DNA of 64,000 nt from Gnetum montanum. Taxonomy: Eukaryota; Streptophyta; Gnetopsida; Gnetales; Gnetaceae. A model generated the notes under the pieces. It had not been told where the DNA came from, ran no database searches, and saw nothing but the letters and a program-made list of their open reading frames with translations. Positions within the stretch are counted from its first letter, which is position 1. Each line of letters opens with the position of its first letter. The position numbers and the translations under genes were made by a program. Positions 49,250 to 60,929 of this stretch are shown here, piece after piece. The stretch is taken from the NCBI GenBank assembly GCA_015680685.1, contig MNCI01037709.1, positions 428,334-492,333 of the forward strand, given 5' to 3'.

Positions 49250-49381
49250 GTTTCTTGTTTTAAGTAATTAATATTATTGTTTTTAAGCAATGTGAGTACA
49301 AACACTTTGAGAAAAATATCATAATGCTTGGTAATCCTAGCAGTGGATATTTGGTATGCCTAATAGCATACACTTGGTAAC
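49250..49381 (+). repeat. A5 5' LTR, left piece
   Basis: Matches the inside of the A6 LTR from about 49815 on (aagtaattaa, then cttggtaat, agcatac). It breaks at target site gtaac (49377-49381), where A6 inserted, and continues at 56806. The first half of the LTR (U3) is missing. Confidence 0.7.
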
Positions 49382-50304
49382 TGATTAGTCGTAGTTCTAT
49401 CGGTTGCATTGATGAGGCATTGTCGACATGGCCTCGTAACTGGGTCTTGTCAACAAGGCCTAGTTGACACATCATATCATGCATCAATGTGGCCCTGTTG
49501 ATGCAGTGTCTGTAGTTGGCTATAAATACGCATCCACCAACTACATTTATGGCATGAGAGATTGTAGTTGCAATGAAACTCTTGTAGTTTTTCCATTTGA
49601 AAGTTATAATTTTTCTCCCAAGTGCCTGTAGTAGGAGTTATTGAGTGTATAGATCTTTATTCGAGCATTGTTATACTTGAGCATGACAATGTGTGTAGCA
49701 ATAAAGATGAGCTTTCTAATAGATCTTACAGCACTTTGGATAGATTAAATATTTTGTTTATGCATTTAATGTTTTCAATTATTTATTTAATGTTTTTAAT
49801 TATGTATTAAATGTTTCAAGTAATTAAGGTAATGAATCAATTAAGCAAGATAGATTAAACACATAAGTATGACCACTTTGAGTGTAACACATATTCACTT
49901 GGTAATCTCAGCAACGTTATTGCTTGGTACGCCCAATAGCATAGTGCTTCGTTGCCCAGCAGTGGGTACATGTGTTTAGGACATGCATTAAAAGTGGAAT
50001 TGGATGCTTATGTTAGGATTAGTTAAATGCTAGTTAATTAGTTAATTTAAATTAGCTCATCTACATTTGAACACCAAACTATAAATCACAAAATGATAAA
50101 AATTAGATGCTTCAATTACACTTAACCATACCAGTGTACATCACAAGTGTAATTGGGAAGACAACAATTGACCTTAAGGCAAAGATTCACTTCCTAGAAG
50201 ACTAGTGCACCAAAATTTGATAAAGTCCACAAAATTTTATCGAATCGTGCATGAACACTTTATGATTTTTATGGTTGGACATAGGGGTACCTCACCACTC
50301 ATCA
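49382..50304 (+). repeat. A6 5' LTR
   Basis: 923 bases, TGATTAGTCGTAG to CTCATCA. TATA tataaatacg at 49521. Upstream of it is a U3 cluster of gaggcc/catcaatg/gtcaaca motifs. Confidence 0.92.
49521..49530 (+). promoter_or_regulatory. TATA box of A6 5' LTR
   Basis: ggctataaatacg, repeated in the 3' LTR at 56031-56038 (tataaata). Confidence 0.65.
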
Positions 50305-50305
50305 T

Positions 50306-50323
50306 TGGTGTCGTTGTTGGGGA
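50306..50323 (+). other. A6 primer-binding site
   Basis: TGGTGTCGTTGTTGGGGA. It differs from TGGCGCCGTTGCCGGGGA by four C-to-T changes. One base separates it from the LTR. Confidence 0.85.
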
Positions 50324-50369
50324 CATAGGTGAACAAGGCATTCAGCAAACAACATCATGACCTAAGAAT

Positions 50370-50640
50370 ATGAAAGGTAAAACTTCAACCAGAAGATAAG
50401 GTTCTCTATTAGAACCCCACACATGTATCCCAAAAGGAAAAATTTCAGACATTATGGAAGGGACCTTATATAATTTATCAAACCTTTCTCTCTAGGGCCA
50501 TGATAATCTACAAACCTAAAAGCCCAAATAAAAAGCAGTTGGTCAACATCCAACAAGTAAAGTCTTTCCTCAAACTAAGATAGGCCAGTGCAACTACCAC
50601 CTTGACAGATGGACAACTATGTTCTATTTTTTAGATCCCC
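50370..50640 (+). pseudogene. Integrase C-terminal remnant in A6
   Basis: The plus strand reads KLQPEDKVLY, NPTHVSQKEKF and LWKGPYIIYQ, the typical gypsy integrase tail with the GPY box, then IYKPKSPN and VNIQQVKSFLK. One main frame with few stops. It starts right after the PBS, so the deletion joint is near 50350. Confidence 0.8.
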
Positions 50641-50654
50641 TCTTTCCAACTTCA

Positions 50655-50670
50655 TCATGGGGGAGATGGC
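50655..50670 (+). other. Internal polypurine-like tract in A6
   Basis: tcatgggggagatggc just after the integrase tail, shared with A3 (34621-34640). Confidence 0.55.
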
Positions 50671-50699
50671 CATTTGTGCTAACAACCCATATGGCTTCT

Positions 50700-52230
50700 C
50701 ATTTTTTTCTACTTTTTGTTTTCCACATTTTTTGCTATTGCAAATTATTTATTTTACAAATTTTTAACTTTCAAGTTTTTCCAATTTTACACCATTGCTA
50801 GTACCTTTGAACTTTTCTTGATTATTTTACACTTTCTTATATATTTTACTTTGTTTTATTTTGTTTTTTTCAGGTTTGATATTTTTTTTTCATTTTTTCT
50901 AATAAAATTACTTTATTTTCACAGGACATAGTGCTGTTGTTACTATTTACTAATGATGGTTTGTTCTTAATGTAGTGATTGTCGATGTCTAGTTTCTATT
51001 TTTGAATTTTGATGTTTGATGACTTTGACATGATTTATTTTTCATGGAATAGGTAATGAGTCCATGCCATCCTCCCATTCAATAAACTCTATGGTTTTCC
51101 TTGTTCTAGGAATTTGAGGTCTCTTCTATTAAAGAAACTTTTAATCAATTGGTGACCTTGGTAGTTCTAGAATTAGGAAGGATTCAAAGGTTTGTACAGG
51201 GTATGACTTCATGGGGACTCAATACTCTTTTTACTCTTCTACTTTCTCAAGTGCTTAAGTGTTTTTCATGGACTTCTCACCATTCCATTCCAATCACTGA
51301 TAGGAAGTCAAATAAAGTCCTTACATGGTGTGGTTTCCATTTCAAAAAAAAAAAATGGGGATTCAAAGCATACCCCTTGGAAAAATAAATGGGCTACAAG
51401 AACTAGTTATGGAACTCAAAAGACATGCACTTATGCATAAAGGTCCCCTCTAAACAAGGCCCTCTCTCTTACTTCCTACTTCTCTTTTCTTCTTTTTGTG
51501 GAATGGTCATTGTCATATGGAAGCACTCTTGTGTCTCATGTGGGTGGATCAATCTTAGAGTGATGATGCAAAGTCACTGGAAGTGGATGATTTTGGTTTG
51601 GACTGAGGATGGATCTTTCCAAGTCATTTTAACTACAAATTCCATAAAGGACTTCTTATGACCTCAATTCGGAACTCCATTCCACCTTCTCTATCATCCA
51701 TTCATGCTACCATAACTTATCTCACTACTGTGTTTTATGTTATGCTCTATATCTTGGTCTAATGTGTTTGGATTTTTGAGTAGATTCTTTTTGGTTGGTC
51801 CTTAATTTTTTATGCTCATTAAATTAACTATGGGGCCCATGAACTCCTTAGTTGAAGTTATGCAGGGGCAACAAAGGCATGAGCCTGCTATGGGGAGGAT
51901 CTACTTACATAGCTCTTGGTTTCATTAGTTAAGGTTCCTTACCTTTGACATTGCTACAATCCTATCTTTTGCATATTCCATTGGGTATTCCACTTAGTGC
52001 TCCCTAACCTTTCATTTCATTCATCTCTTGAATCAATTTTTCTCTATTTTTCCAAATTTATGAGCTTCAACACCCTTTTCTCATGTTTTCATACTATTCT
52101 TGGCCTTTTGAGCTTTCATTTGACCATAATTTTATTCAAAAACTCTTCATATTTTGCAAGTTTGACCAAAGTCAACATTAGTCTATGATGGGCAAAAGCT
52201 ACGTCATTGAGTTCTCAATGATGTATCCCC
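50700..52230 (+). other. A6 leader, T-rich
   Basis: No gene is supported. 50700-50930 is strongly T-rich and ends in a long pyrimidine run with cag (near 50873), which could be a second splice acceptor. The rest matches the A3 leader in places. Confidence 0.45.
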
Positions 52231-52238
52231 CCTTGTTG

Positions 52239-52291
52239 ATGAGGCCTAGTTGACTAGGCCTCATTGATGTAGTACAAAAATACTATATATA
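52239..52291 (+). promoter_or_regulatory. A6 internal promoter: palindrome and TATA
   Basis: Perfect inverted repeat with 12-base arms and a 2-base centre (52239-52264; core gaggcctagt tg actaggcctc), then TATA ctatatata at 52283-52291. The intron donor lies about 150 bases downstream. The same layout occurs in A1 and A3. Confidence 0.6.
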
Positions 52292-52438
52292 CTACCATGC
52301 ACTTAGGAATTTTCTGGGATTTTCTCATAACATATTGGGAGTTTTTGCAATTTTTCAGAGCCCAAAACCTTCCAGAGTCCATAACTTCCAAAATTTTTGT
52401 CCAAATCCCTCCATTCTTTAACCCTGCACTTACTAGAG

Positions 52439-52738
52439 GTAAGATCTTTATCGTGGGGGCTGCAAACTTTAAGGTTTCCAATGAAAATTTTTCTCTAACT
52501 TCCCCAAGGGTTAATAACCTTAACAACATAAGAACATCAATTTTTTTGAAAGTTAATCCTTCTAACAACCTCTAGGATGATCTATTAGCAATAACATATG
52601 AATAAAATGATAATTGGAGTAATTAAATCATCCATAATCACAACATAGCCAAGTGTAACTATCGTTAAGAGATAAAGGTATCCTAATTACTTCATGTTAC
52701 ACAATGATTGCTAACCCATGGTCTTATTGTGATTACAG
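52439..52738 (+). other. A6 intron before ORF3
   Basis: Donor CTAGAG|GTAAGA, acceptor gtgattacAG immediately before ATG; 300 bases, ending with a short pyrimidine-containing stretch. The same ends occur in A3 and, decayed, in A1. Confidence 0.65.
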
Positions 52739-55640
52739 ATGGCACCAAGACCTAAGTGTCCACAAGAAGGAGAACCCTCTCAACCATAGGAGAAATGGCC
52801 TAGAGCTAGAAGGGGCCAACAAGAGTAAGTCCAAGAACCATCAGAGGTAACCCATGCAACAAAACCTCTTCGTGAGGAGCCTGAAGTGGAATCTATTTGA
52901 TAGATTCTAGAAGACCAAGTGCCTATGGAACAATCATAATGAGGAGAAGTGCCTGGACCTGTGCCAAGGCTTGAGGTCACTTTGACTTAAGCCTGCCTTG
53001 ATATCATTAGGTCCCAAGAAATTCAATGATTAGTCCTTCAGGAGATCAACTTCAGGCCATTCCTTGAGAAAGCTCCAACAAAAGTCAAGACTCAACTGCA
53101 AACCTCTACCATATTACTAAAAATCATATCCAGTGGGGAGTGGTACATGGGAGAGACATACATTTTCTAGAATAATAGAAGGTCAGGGTCTACAATCAAG
53201 ATCAAGGACATTCAAGTGTCCTACTCAGTAGAAGCTATCACATAAGCACTTGGGTTTCCTAACACCAAAACATAGCTAGCAAAACTATCAATGCAAGGTG
53301 ATCCTAAGGCTAAGAAGGAGTGGACCTAGTGATGCTACAAGGTTGATCATAAGGAGTATGATGCGCTCACATCGGTGGAGTGCTTCTATTTCAAAATCGT
53401 AGCCTATCACCTCAATCCAACTATGAGGCTAAGGAAGGTGACTGCCTTCTTTGCCAAAGCATGCGTTGCTCTAGGAAAAAAACTTCCCATCAACTTTTCA
53501 TAACTACTCTACTTGGAGGTCAAAAATTATTTCAAAGAAAATGAACATGGAAGGAAAACCCTACCCTTTCCATGCCTCATCTGAAAACTCTGCAAAAGGG
53601 CAAGCATCATCCACTACTCTAATGATACACTCAAGCATACTCCTCTAACCTCGTGGTTTGAGATCATGAAAGAGAAGACACTAGCAATGACCCAAGAAGA
53701 GGAGTAGCCGCCATCACAACCCACTCAAGAAACAATGCCAAAGGCCCACATAGCCATTGAACATCTATGAAAAATCTAAGAAAATTTATTAAGTGAACAA
53801 GAGTAATGTGTAGGAACGAGTGGGAAAAATCCATTTATGTACCAATTGGTAATGAGTCACCTTAATGAGGTGGCTTGAACAATTAGCCAAATGGAAAGGG
53901 GTGGTCCAATTGTTTCAGCCCAAGGAATGCAACTATCCATGAGATCGGATCCCAATGCTTGGGAGATGATGGTGTATTTATTGTAACATGATTTATTCTC
54001 AGAAATATTTAGGAATACTACCACTTTCTCAGTGCATTTGGAGGAAGGTGAAGGGGCAACTGTCTTGGTGCTGTAGCACTAAGGGTAGGAAACAGTAGAA
54101 AAAGCTATTGCTAATTGTGTAGCTAAAGCATTAAATGCATCTACAGCATTTGTATCAAATGTATCTACACTTCAAGATGTGCAAATATCTGCAGGCATGG
54201 TCAGCAGAAAGTTAAATGTAGCCTAGCATGAAGAATTGCTAGAACAACTAGTGGGAACCTAATAATTTATTTTGAATATCATTGATTTTTTGAAAGACAT
54301 CACTACAACCCAGTTAGAGCTACTAAATGCAAGGGGCAAGTGCATTATTTTGGACAAACAACTTGAAATGGATCAAGAATGAAATCAATGATTAGCTACA
54401 AAGGTTTTAACTACGTGCCTGACTTGCTAATCCTACGATCCTCAACCTAAACAGTAACCAAAGATGAAGCTTTCAACCAGCTTTAAGAATGATTTCAGAA
54501 TGTTGAGGAGGAGGTAGCAATGACCATCTTCAACTAGTCCATAACTGAAGAAAAATGGATTCAATTCAAAAGGACTTGGCATAGATTCACCAGGAGAATA
54601 AGACCCTAACCACACAGAATAATCACTTGTGAAATGTTAATGCCCAGAAGAACCAAATGTAGGAATTTATTCATTAACAACAAGAGTAACTTGCTAGGGT
54701 AAATACAGAATTGAGGAGATTGGCTATAGAAAATTGAAATCTGTCAATGGAGGAAGTACATGCCTTACGCCAAAAGTCTACCATCAAAATCACCACATGG
54801 AAGAATGAGGCCCTTAAGTTTAAAAAAGTGAAGAATCACTACAAAGACCAAGTTGGCCTGCAAAAGGAAGTTAACAAAAAGCACATTTAGATGGCAAAGG
54901 AAAAAATGAATGAAGCCCTCCAGTAACTCCAACAAGGAAGAGAAATGTGGCAGCCCATCATTGATGGGATCGATGCCTACAACAAAGTAGAGATCCGCTT
55001 GAAGGAGTTGCAAATAGAAGAGATGACAGAATATATGGAGTTGGCTAATCTTTGATACATAAACTTGGCAATGCTAATTACTGGATGGTTGCAATCAAAG
55101 TTAGAAACACAAGTGGCTAGCTCATATCTATTATACGAGGCTAAGTTCAAGCACCACAAAGACGCCAAGCATAAGCTTGAGACTGTAAACACTAAACTTG
55201 AAGTTCTTAGAGCATGATTTATAGATCAACAATCTATCGTTGAGAACCTAGCCAAATGGATGAATGACTACTAGGAGTTAAAGAACATAATCAAGGCATT
55301 TGACATTGAATGCAAAATGTTTGTTACCTTGTTCANCAATCAAGGCATTTGACATTGAATGCAAAATGTTTGTTACCTTGTTCATCAATGCTAAGGAGCT
55401 ATTTCCAACAATCTTGTGTCCCCAGGATGTGCCCATTCCAACCCACATTGACAAAGCTACATGGACAATGCATGATCCCAGGAGCAAGGAGGAGAAAATG
55501 AAAGCACTGCTAGATGCTTTCTGTCTCCTACCTAAAGTTATAGTAGCAATAGGATAGCTATAGTAACCTCAACCTTCACCTATGCATGAAGCTGATAAAG
55601 GTTCCTCGAAGCCTCAAGAACGACCATTACCTAGGACTAT
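52739..55640 (+). pseudogene. A6 ORF3, full length but broken
   Basis: From ATG 52739 (MAPRPKCPQEGEPSQP) one frame can be followed for about 560 codons, with stops of all three kinds mostly where Gln, Arg or Trp would fit. The segment LPFPCLI (residues 275-281, 53561-53581) is followed by KLCKRASIIHYSND. After about 54420 the frame shifts and a long Glu/Lys/Gln-rich coiled coil follows (54430-55250). A short Pro-rich tail ends near 55640. The length corresponds to a protein of about 950 residues. Function unknown. The N-terminal half resembles, from memory, a plant transposon protein domain (PF20167); the position after integrase is that of an env-like ORF in Athila elements. No membrane segment was seen. 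Confidence 0.75.
55289..55384. repeat. Duplicated 47-mer around a single N (assembly join)
   Basis: 55289-55335 and 55338-55384 are identical, with one N at 55336. A second unmerged contig overlap, like that at 42300. Confidence 0.9.
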
Positions 55641-55880
55641 ATGATCTTCTCCACCACACTCCATGCCATTAAGGAATGTGTTGTCTAGTTTTGAAGAGTT
55701 GTGTCATGGTGTTCAATTTTGTGTCCTGAACAGTATCATTTTTTGTAATGTGTTGATCTGTATACCTGAGCACTTCATTTTTTTCAAGTCAGTCAGTCAA
55801 TTTTTTTTAAGAAAAAGTAGTCAATCATCCCATACCTTCCCAATTTTGTAAAAGAACTCGAGGATGATTTTTTATTTAGT

Positions 55881-55890
55881 CATGGGAGTA
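55881..55890 (+). other. A6 polypurine tract
   Basis: catgggagta directly before the 3' LTR. Confidence 0.75.
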
Positions 55891-56805
55891 TGATGAGTTG
55901 TAGTTTTGTTGGTTGTGTCAATGAGGCCTCATCAACATGACCTCATCGATGGGGTCTTGTCAACGAGGCCTAGTTGATGCATCATATCATGCATCAACAT
56001 GGCCCCATCGACATAGTGTCTATAGTTAGCTATAAATACACATCCACTAGTTGCATTTATGGCATGAGAGATTGTAGTTGTAGCAAAGCTCTTATAGTTT
56101 TTCTATTTGAAAGCTATAATTTTTCTCCCTAGTGCTTGTAGTAAGAGTCATTAAGTATAAGGATCTTTATTTGAGCATTGTTGTTCTTGAGCACAACAAT
56201 GAATGTGGCAATAAAGATGAGCTTTCTGATAAACCTTGTAGCACTTTGGATAGATTAAATATTTTTTTATGCATTTAATGTTTTTAATTATTTATTAAAT
56301 GTTTCAAGTAATTAAGTTAATGAAGCGATTAAGCAAGATAGATTAAACACATAAGTATGGCCACTTCGAGTGTAACACATATTCATTTGGTAATCCCAAT
56401 AGCATTATTGCTTAGTACACCCAACAGCGTAGCACTTGGTCACCCAGTAGTGGGTACATGGATTCAAGACGTGTACAGAAAGTGGGACTAGATTCTTATG
56501 TTAGGATTAGTTAAATGCTAGTTAATTAGTTAATTTAAATTAGTTCATCCAATTACTTTTATCTACATTTGAACACAAAACTATAAAACATGAAATGGTA
56601 AAAATCAGATGCCTTAATTACACTTAACCATACCAATGTACATCACAAGTGTAATTGGGAAGACAATGATTAGCCTTTAGGAAAAGATTCACTTCCTAGA
56701 AGACTAGTGCACTGAAAATGATAAAGTCCATGGAATTTGACCAGATCGCACATGAATGCTTTGTGATTCATATGGTTGGATGTAGGGGTATCTCACTGTT
56801 CATCA
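55891..56805 (+). repeat. A6 3' LTR
   Basis: 915 bases, TGATGAGTTGTAG to GTTCATCA. Aligns end to end with 49382-50304. Confidence 0.92.
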
Positions 56806-57182
56806 GTAACCTAGTAGCATTAATATATGTTTAGGATGTGTACGAAAAGTGAAAATGGATACACCACCTTTAGGCTAGTTATTTAACTAAATAGTTAATT
56901 AGTTAGTTAATTTAAATATTAAATCTTTATTTACTAAATCATTTAGTGAGTGAAGAAAATAAGAAAAAGTATAAAAATAAATATCTCACACCTGATCACA
57001 CTTAATCATATTATAAAGATTAGCACAAGTGTTGAATGGGAAGATAATGATTACTAATTACATATTTTACCATGTAGGAATATATGTCACTTAGGTAAAT
57101 AAACTCCATGGAATTTGACCAGATCATGCATATACACTAGTGATTCATATGGTTGAGTGTAAAGAATACCTGTTACTCATCG
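56806..57182 (+). repeat. A5 5' LTR, right piece
   Basis: Continues the LTR broken at 49381 (gtaacctagtagcatt, then tttaggatgtgtac). It ends ...CTCATCG, one change from the family end TCATCA. Confidence 0.8.
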
Positions 57183-57183
57183 T

Positions 57184-57201
57184 TAGTTTCATTTCTAGGG
57201 A
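57184..57201 (+). other. A5 primer-binding site
   Basis: tagtttcatttctaggga, a strongly decayed tRNA-Asp-type site (mostly transitions, two transversions). Confidence 0.6.
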
Positions 57202-57338
57202 CTTAGTTTAGCTAAGTGTGTGAAGTATTAGTAAACAATGAACCCATACAAAGTTGTTGTAAGGAGCAACTAACACATTATCTATTAGGTAAAATAATAA
57301 TAATATTTTATTAGTGCATACCTTATCAAAAAAACTAA

Positions 57339-59830
57339 GATGCCTTATTCTCATAGGAATGATTCACCTCCACCTATCAATGATTCTAATCAATAGCATG
57401 ATAGATCCAAAAGAACTACTAGTGAAAAACCTCAATAGCTAAAAGTGGTCTATGAACATTTGAATTCCTAGTATCTAGATCTCACTTTCAATCCCCATTA
57501 GGATAAACAACTACGCTAGAGGGATAATGAGGATAACATTTTGTTACATGCCAATTAGTCAGTTCTTGCAATGCTCATAGCAAATTTCATTAAGGCAAGG
57601 ATTGAATCATCAGGCCCAAAGCATGAGGTAACACACCATATCTCTAGAGATTATCAACCAATGGACATCTAACTTAGAAAATATTGACACATGGAAATGC
57701 ACTATGAAGCCTCTAAGGGAAAGAAGGTCCTACCATCATTATTTATGCAATCACAAAAGGAGGGCCTTGAATTTTTGTTAGGGCAATCTCAACATCAAGA
57801 TCCTCATGCTTTCAGTGAGGAAGACATACTTTACCAATGGTTATAATCAATCTTCATAAATAACTAGGCTAAGGGAAGGATAGAGTACAAAACCAAAAGA
57901 AAATCAAGGTAAAGATCTCTATCCATTCATCAATAGAAAAAGAAACAAAAAAATCAAAGAACCAAAAAAGAAGAACCAATAGATACCACTCTCCTAACCC
58001 TCTACCTTTACCATCCTCCTCATCATCAAAATCTGATATAAGAAACCATGGTTGAGACCAAAGGACATGATCAAGACCAAGATGAAGATGATTGAAAATT
58101 TGATCATAGTAACAAAAAAATAGAGCATAGTCAACTATAAGAGGAAGATAAGCATCATAGGAAATGAAGGTAGAATAGGTCATATCATAGGAGACATGAC
58201 CATGATAGGGTCCACCATGGATACAATAACTATGATGAATCATTACTTGCTACAAGAATCATGATTAATATTTTTGAAGTTGTTCAAATTCCTACTAGGC
58301 ATTAGAGGGATTGCTAAACCAAATGGCTTGATATGAATAATATCCCTAGGTTTGAAGGAGGATACAATGCTAATTTGCAATGTGACTTATAAGCCTTCCA
58401 TGATGTCCGTGCTTTGCAGAACATTGAAAATGAATGACAGAAACTCAAATTATTTTCCAAGAAAAATATCAAAGAAGTTGAAAGTTGGTATTGATCCTTG
58501 GAGCTAGAATCCATTCACAAATGGAGTCCAATGCTGAAGTTGTTCATTGACAAGTACCATATGTACTCTAGGGTGTCTAACCTAAGAAAATAAATGTAAG
58601 GGTGAAAATAAGGTAATCATGAATCCTTAGATTCATCCTGGCAGGTATTACTCTCTCTTACACTAATGCCCAGGCCATGTTTTTTCTCAAAGAGAATAGC
58701 TTCATCATGTGATAAATGGACTTATAAATAAAACTAGAAAAACTCTTAGGGTTCATGTCTAATGGAGATTTATCAAAGATGAGGATCCATCAAATTCAAA
58801 GACTTACTGATCAAGTGGCAAAAGAAGAAGGGAAGCCTAAAAAGTAAGAAAGTGCAAAGGAATACAATAGGAATCCCTCCAATTCTAAAAGAGAGATGTG
58901 TTTTTCTAATTCAAAAAAGGAAGCACCACTAGATGAAGTGGTGTAAAGGAAACCTTGCCAATTCAAAAATCTATCATAAAAATATTGGCTAAGGTAGACA
59001 AAATGTGGGACTCCTTCAATGAAAAGTTCTAAATAGCTCTCATGATTATGGAAGATAAAACAAAGTAGGGAAATATATTTAGAGACAGGAGAAGAAGGAA
59101 AGATACATGCATGGACTATTATCAACAAAAAGGTAAGGCTGTAATGATGAGGTTGTGAATTCTAAAATGGATGAAAAAGGTGTGACATATGTTAATATGA
59201 ACATCCTAATGGATGTCATCCTATAGTTTCACATTTGTAGAAATTTGGGGCATATGATTTACATTTAAAATTGGTAATAAGGCAACCACCTAGGAGATTG
59301 CCTTATCCACAAGGTAATTATTGGGAGTAGCTCCACTGACCATAGTATTATCCAAGTGGAGTATGATCTCAACCTCAGGAATATTATCAGCAATGGCAAA
59401 ACCCACAATCATGGGGGATGCCACCATTGTAGTAGCAATAGCCTTACTAGTAGCCTAACTCATATGGATATTATGTCCAACAACTTATATCTCCTCATGA
59501 CTCTACAAGCCATACTTCTTTCTTCTATTACTACTATCCCCCAAAACATCCTAGAATACCCACTTCACAAACCAAGTCTCTTTCCACTTATGCTCCTCCT
59601 TATCCACCAACTCACCCTACACCCTCTAATACTACTCCTTTAGCACTTGCACTTGCACCACCTTTATAAGGGAAAATTCCACCACAACCTCAATAACAAA
59701 ATATAATAAGGGTTGTGAACTTATAGCCAGATGTGACTTCAAGTGGTTCTAAGCATAAGCCTCAAACGAGGACTTTCTTCAAATCCAATAATATGCCTAA
59801 ATCCTCATAGACTTTTGTGGCTACTAACCC
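57339..59830 (+). pseudogene. A5 gag
   Basis: Start MPYSHRNDSPPP at 57339, after the PBS. The gag core (about 58400-58600) reads WYxSLELESIHKWSPMLK and LFIDKYHMYSRVSNL, a typical retrotransposon gag helix set. A Lys-rich segment follows, then a Cys/His stretch (near 59180-59220). The tail at about 59290-59690 is rich in Pro, Gln and Tyr and contains GYYVQQLISP. Many stops. Confidence 0.78.
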
Positions 59831-59959
59831 TGCATCATTTTCTTTTAAACTTATCATTGAGTAACATTTAAACAACAAGTCCTAAAATGTTTATTTTTTC
59901 ATGTTGACTCACATAGTAACAGATTAGATTAAGATAGGACACCTTTATAGGAAAATATT

Positions 59960-60220
59960 TGATCCTTTAAATCCCTTAATTTATTTATAGATTGCAGGAA
60001 ATGACCCATGCAAGACTCTACTAGACTAAGGTATTGGGGTAAACTTAATTTCTTAAGAGATGTAGAAGACTTGAAACCTATGTCCACTTTAGAAATGCAA
60101 TATCATATTGAAGCTTGCAAATTAATCCATCACTATTTCTTTAGGATTGATGAAGGACATTGTGATCATTGCTTGTGGTTGATCATAGCTAGTAGAATTT
60201 TTACTAATCCACATGGATAA
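59960..60220 (+). pseudogene. A5 protease
   Basis: CKTLLD*GIGVNLIS near 60010-60050: the D-S/T-G active site reads D-stop-G. The following 70 codons are open. Collinear with A3 and A4. Confidence 0.65.
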
Positions 60221-60929
60221 CTATAAGAAATAATTTTCTATTATCATGAGAATGACTTGGCTCTACACATTTAATGCCAAGATGAGGATTAGAGACCTTT
60301 CCCTAAAAATTTCTTTAAAAAAAATGACTTTAGAAAAATAGAGAAGAAGTAAGTTCCATACATCACATATAGTGACACAAGTGCCATTGCGTGCAAAAAA
60401 TATAGTTCATGATAAGTACATCCATCATACCATGCAACAAGTATGGTAAAACAACAAATATTTAGATGTGTCTGTATGCAAAAATCACAAAACATGATGG
60501 TACCTAGTGGTTTATGACAAATGATAGTGTTGATTCAATAATATGCATGGAACCATAGAGTTCATCACAAGTGGTTACGTTGATAAAATGAATGAAATGG
60601 AGCAAATTCATAACCAAGTCTTTCAAGAATAAGTAGAAATGTATTAGGGAGAGTTGAAAACCCTTGATTATTTAAACAAGATCCCCTTGAACTTAATACT
60701 TTACCAGTAACATTGGAATATGTTTTTCTCAATAATCACAAGCTAGAAATTATTCATGTCAATCTCATCAAAAAAAAAAAAGGAAACCTACTAAAATTTT
60801 TTAAAAATGAACAACTTTTTCTTGGCCATATCATGAGTTAACTGAAATAGATTCACGCATCTGCCAACACTAGATTTATACATACTACACTATCAAGCCA
60901 AGGAGGCCACTGTAGAGGATATTGAATCC

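Larger units (their letters stand above)
49382..56805 (+). mobile_element. Family A copy A6: complete non-autonomous element
   Basis: LTRs 49382-50304 and 55891-56805, PBS, PPT, and target duplication gtaac at 49377-49381 and 56806-56810. Inside: no gag, protease, RT or RNase H, only the last part of integrase (50370-50640) followed by the leader, internal promoter, intron and ORF3. It arose by deletion of gag and most of pol and must have moved with proteins made by other copies. The LTRs differ at roughly one base in seven by eye, so the insertion is old. Confidence 0.92.

Noticed and set aside
50860-50880. Pyrimidine run with cag as a splice acceptor
   Set aside because: Plausible by sequence, but the A3 equivalent is too diverged to show conservation.
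55300-55557. 85-codon frame near the end of A6 ORF3
   Set aside because: Runs through the artificial 47-base duplication and the N.
57869-58243. 124-codon minus frame opposite A5 gag
   Set aside because: Antisense to a recognisable gag; Tyr/His/Phe-rich by codon complement.
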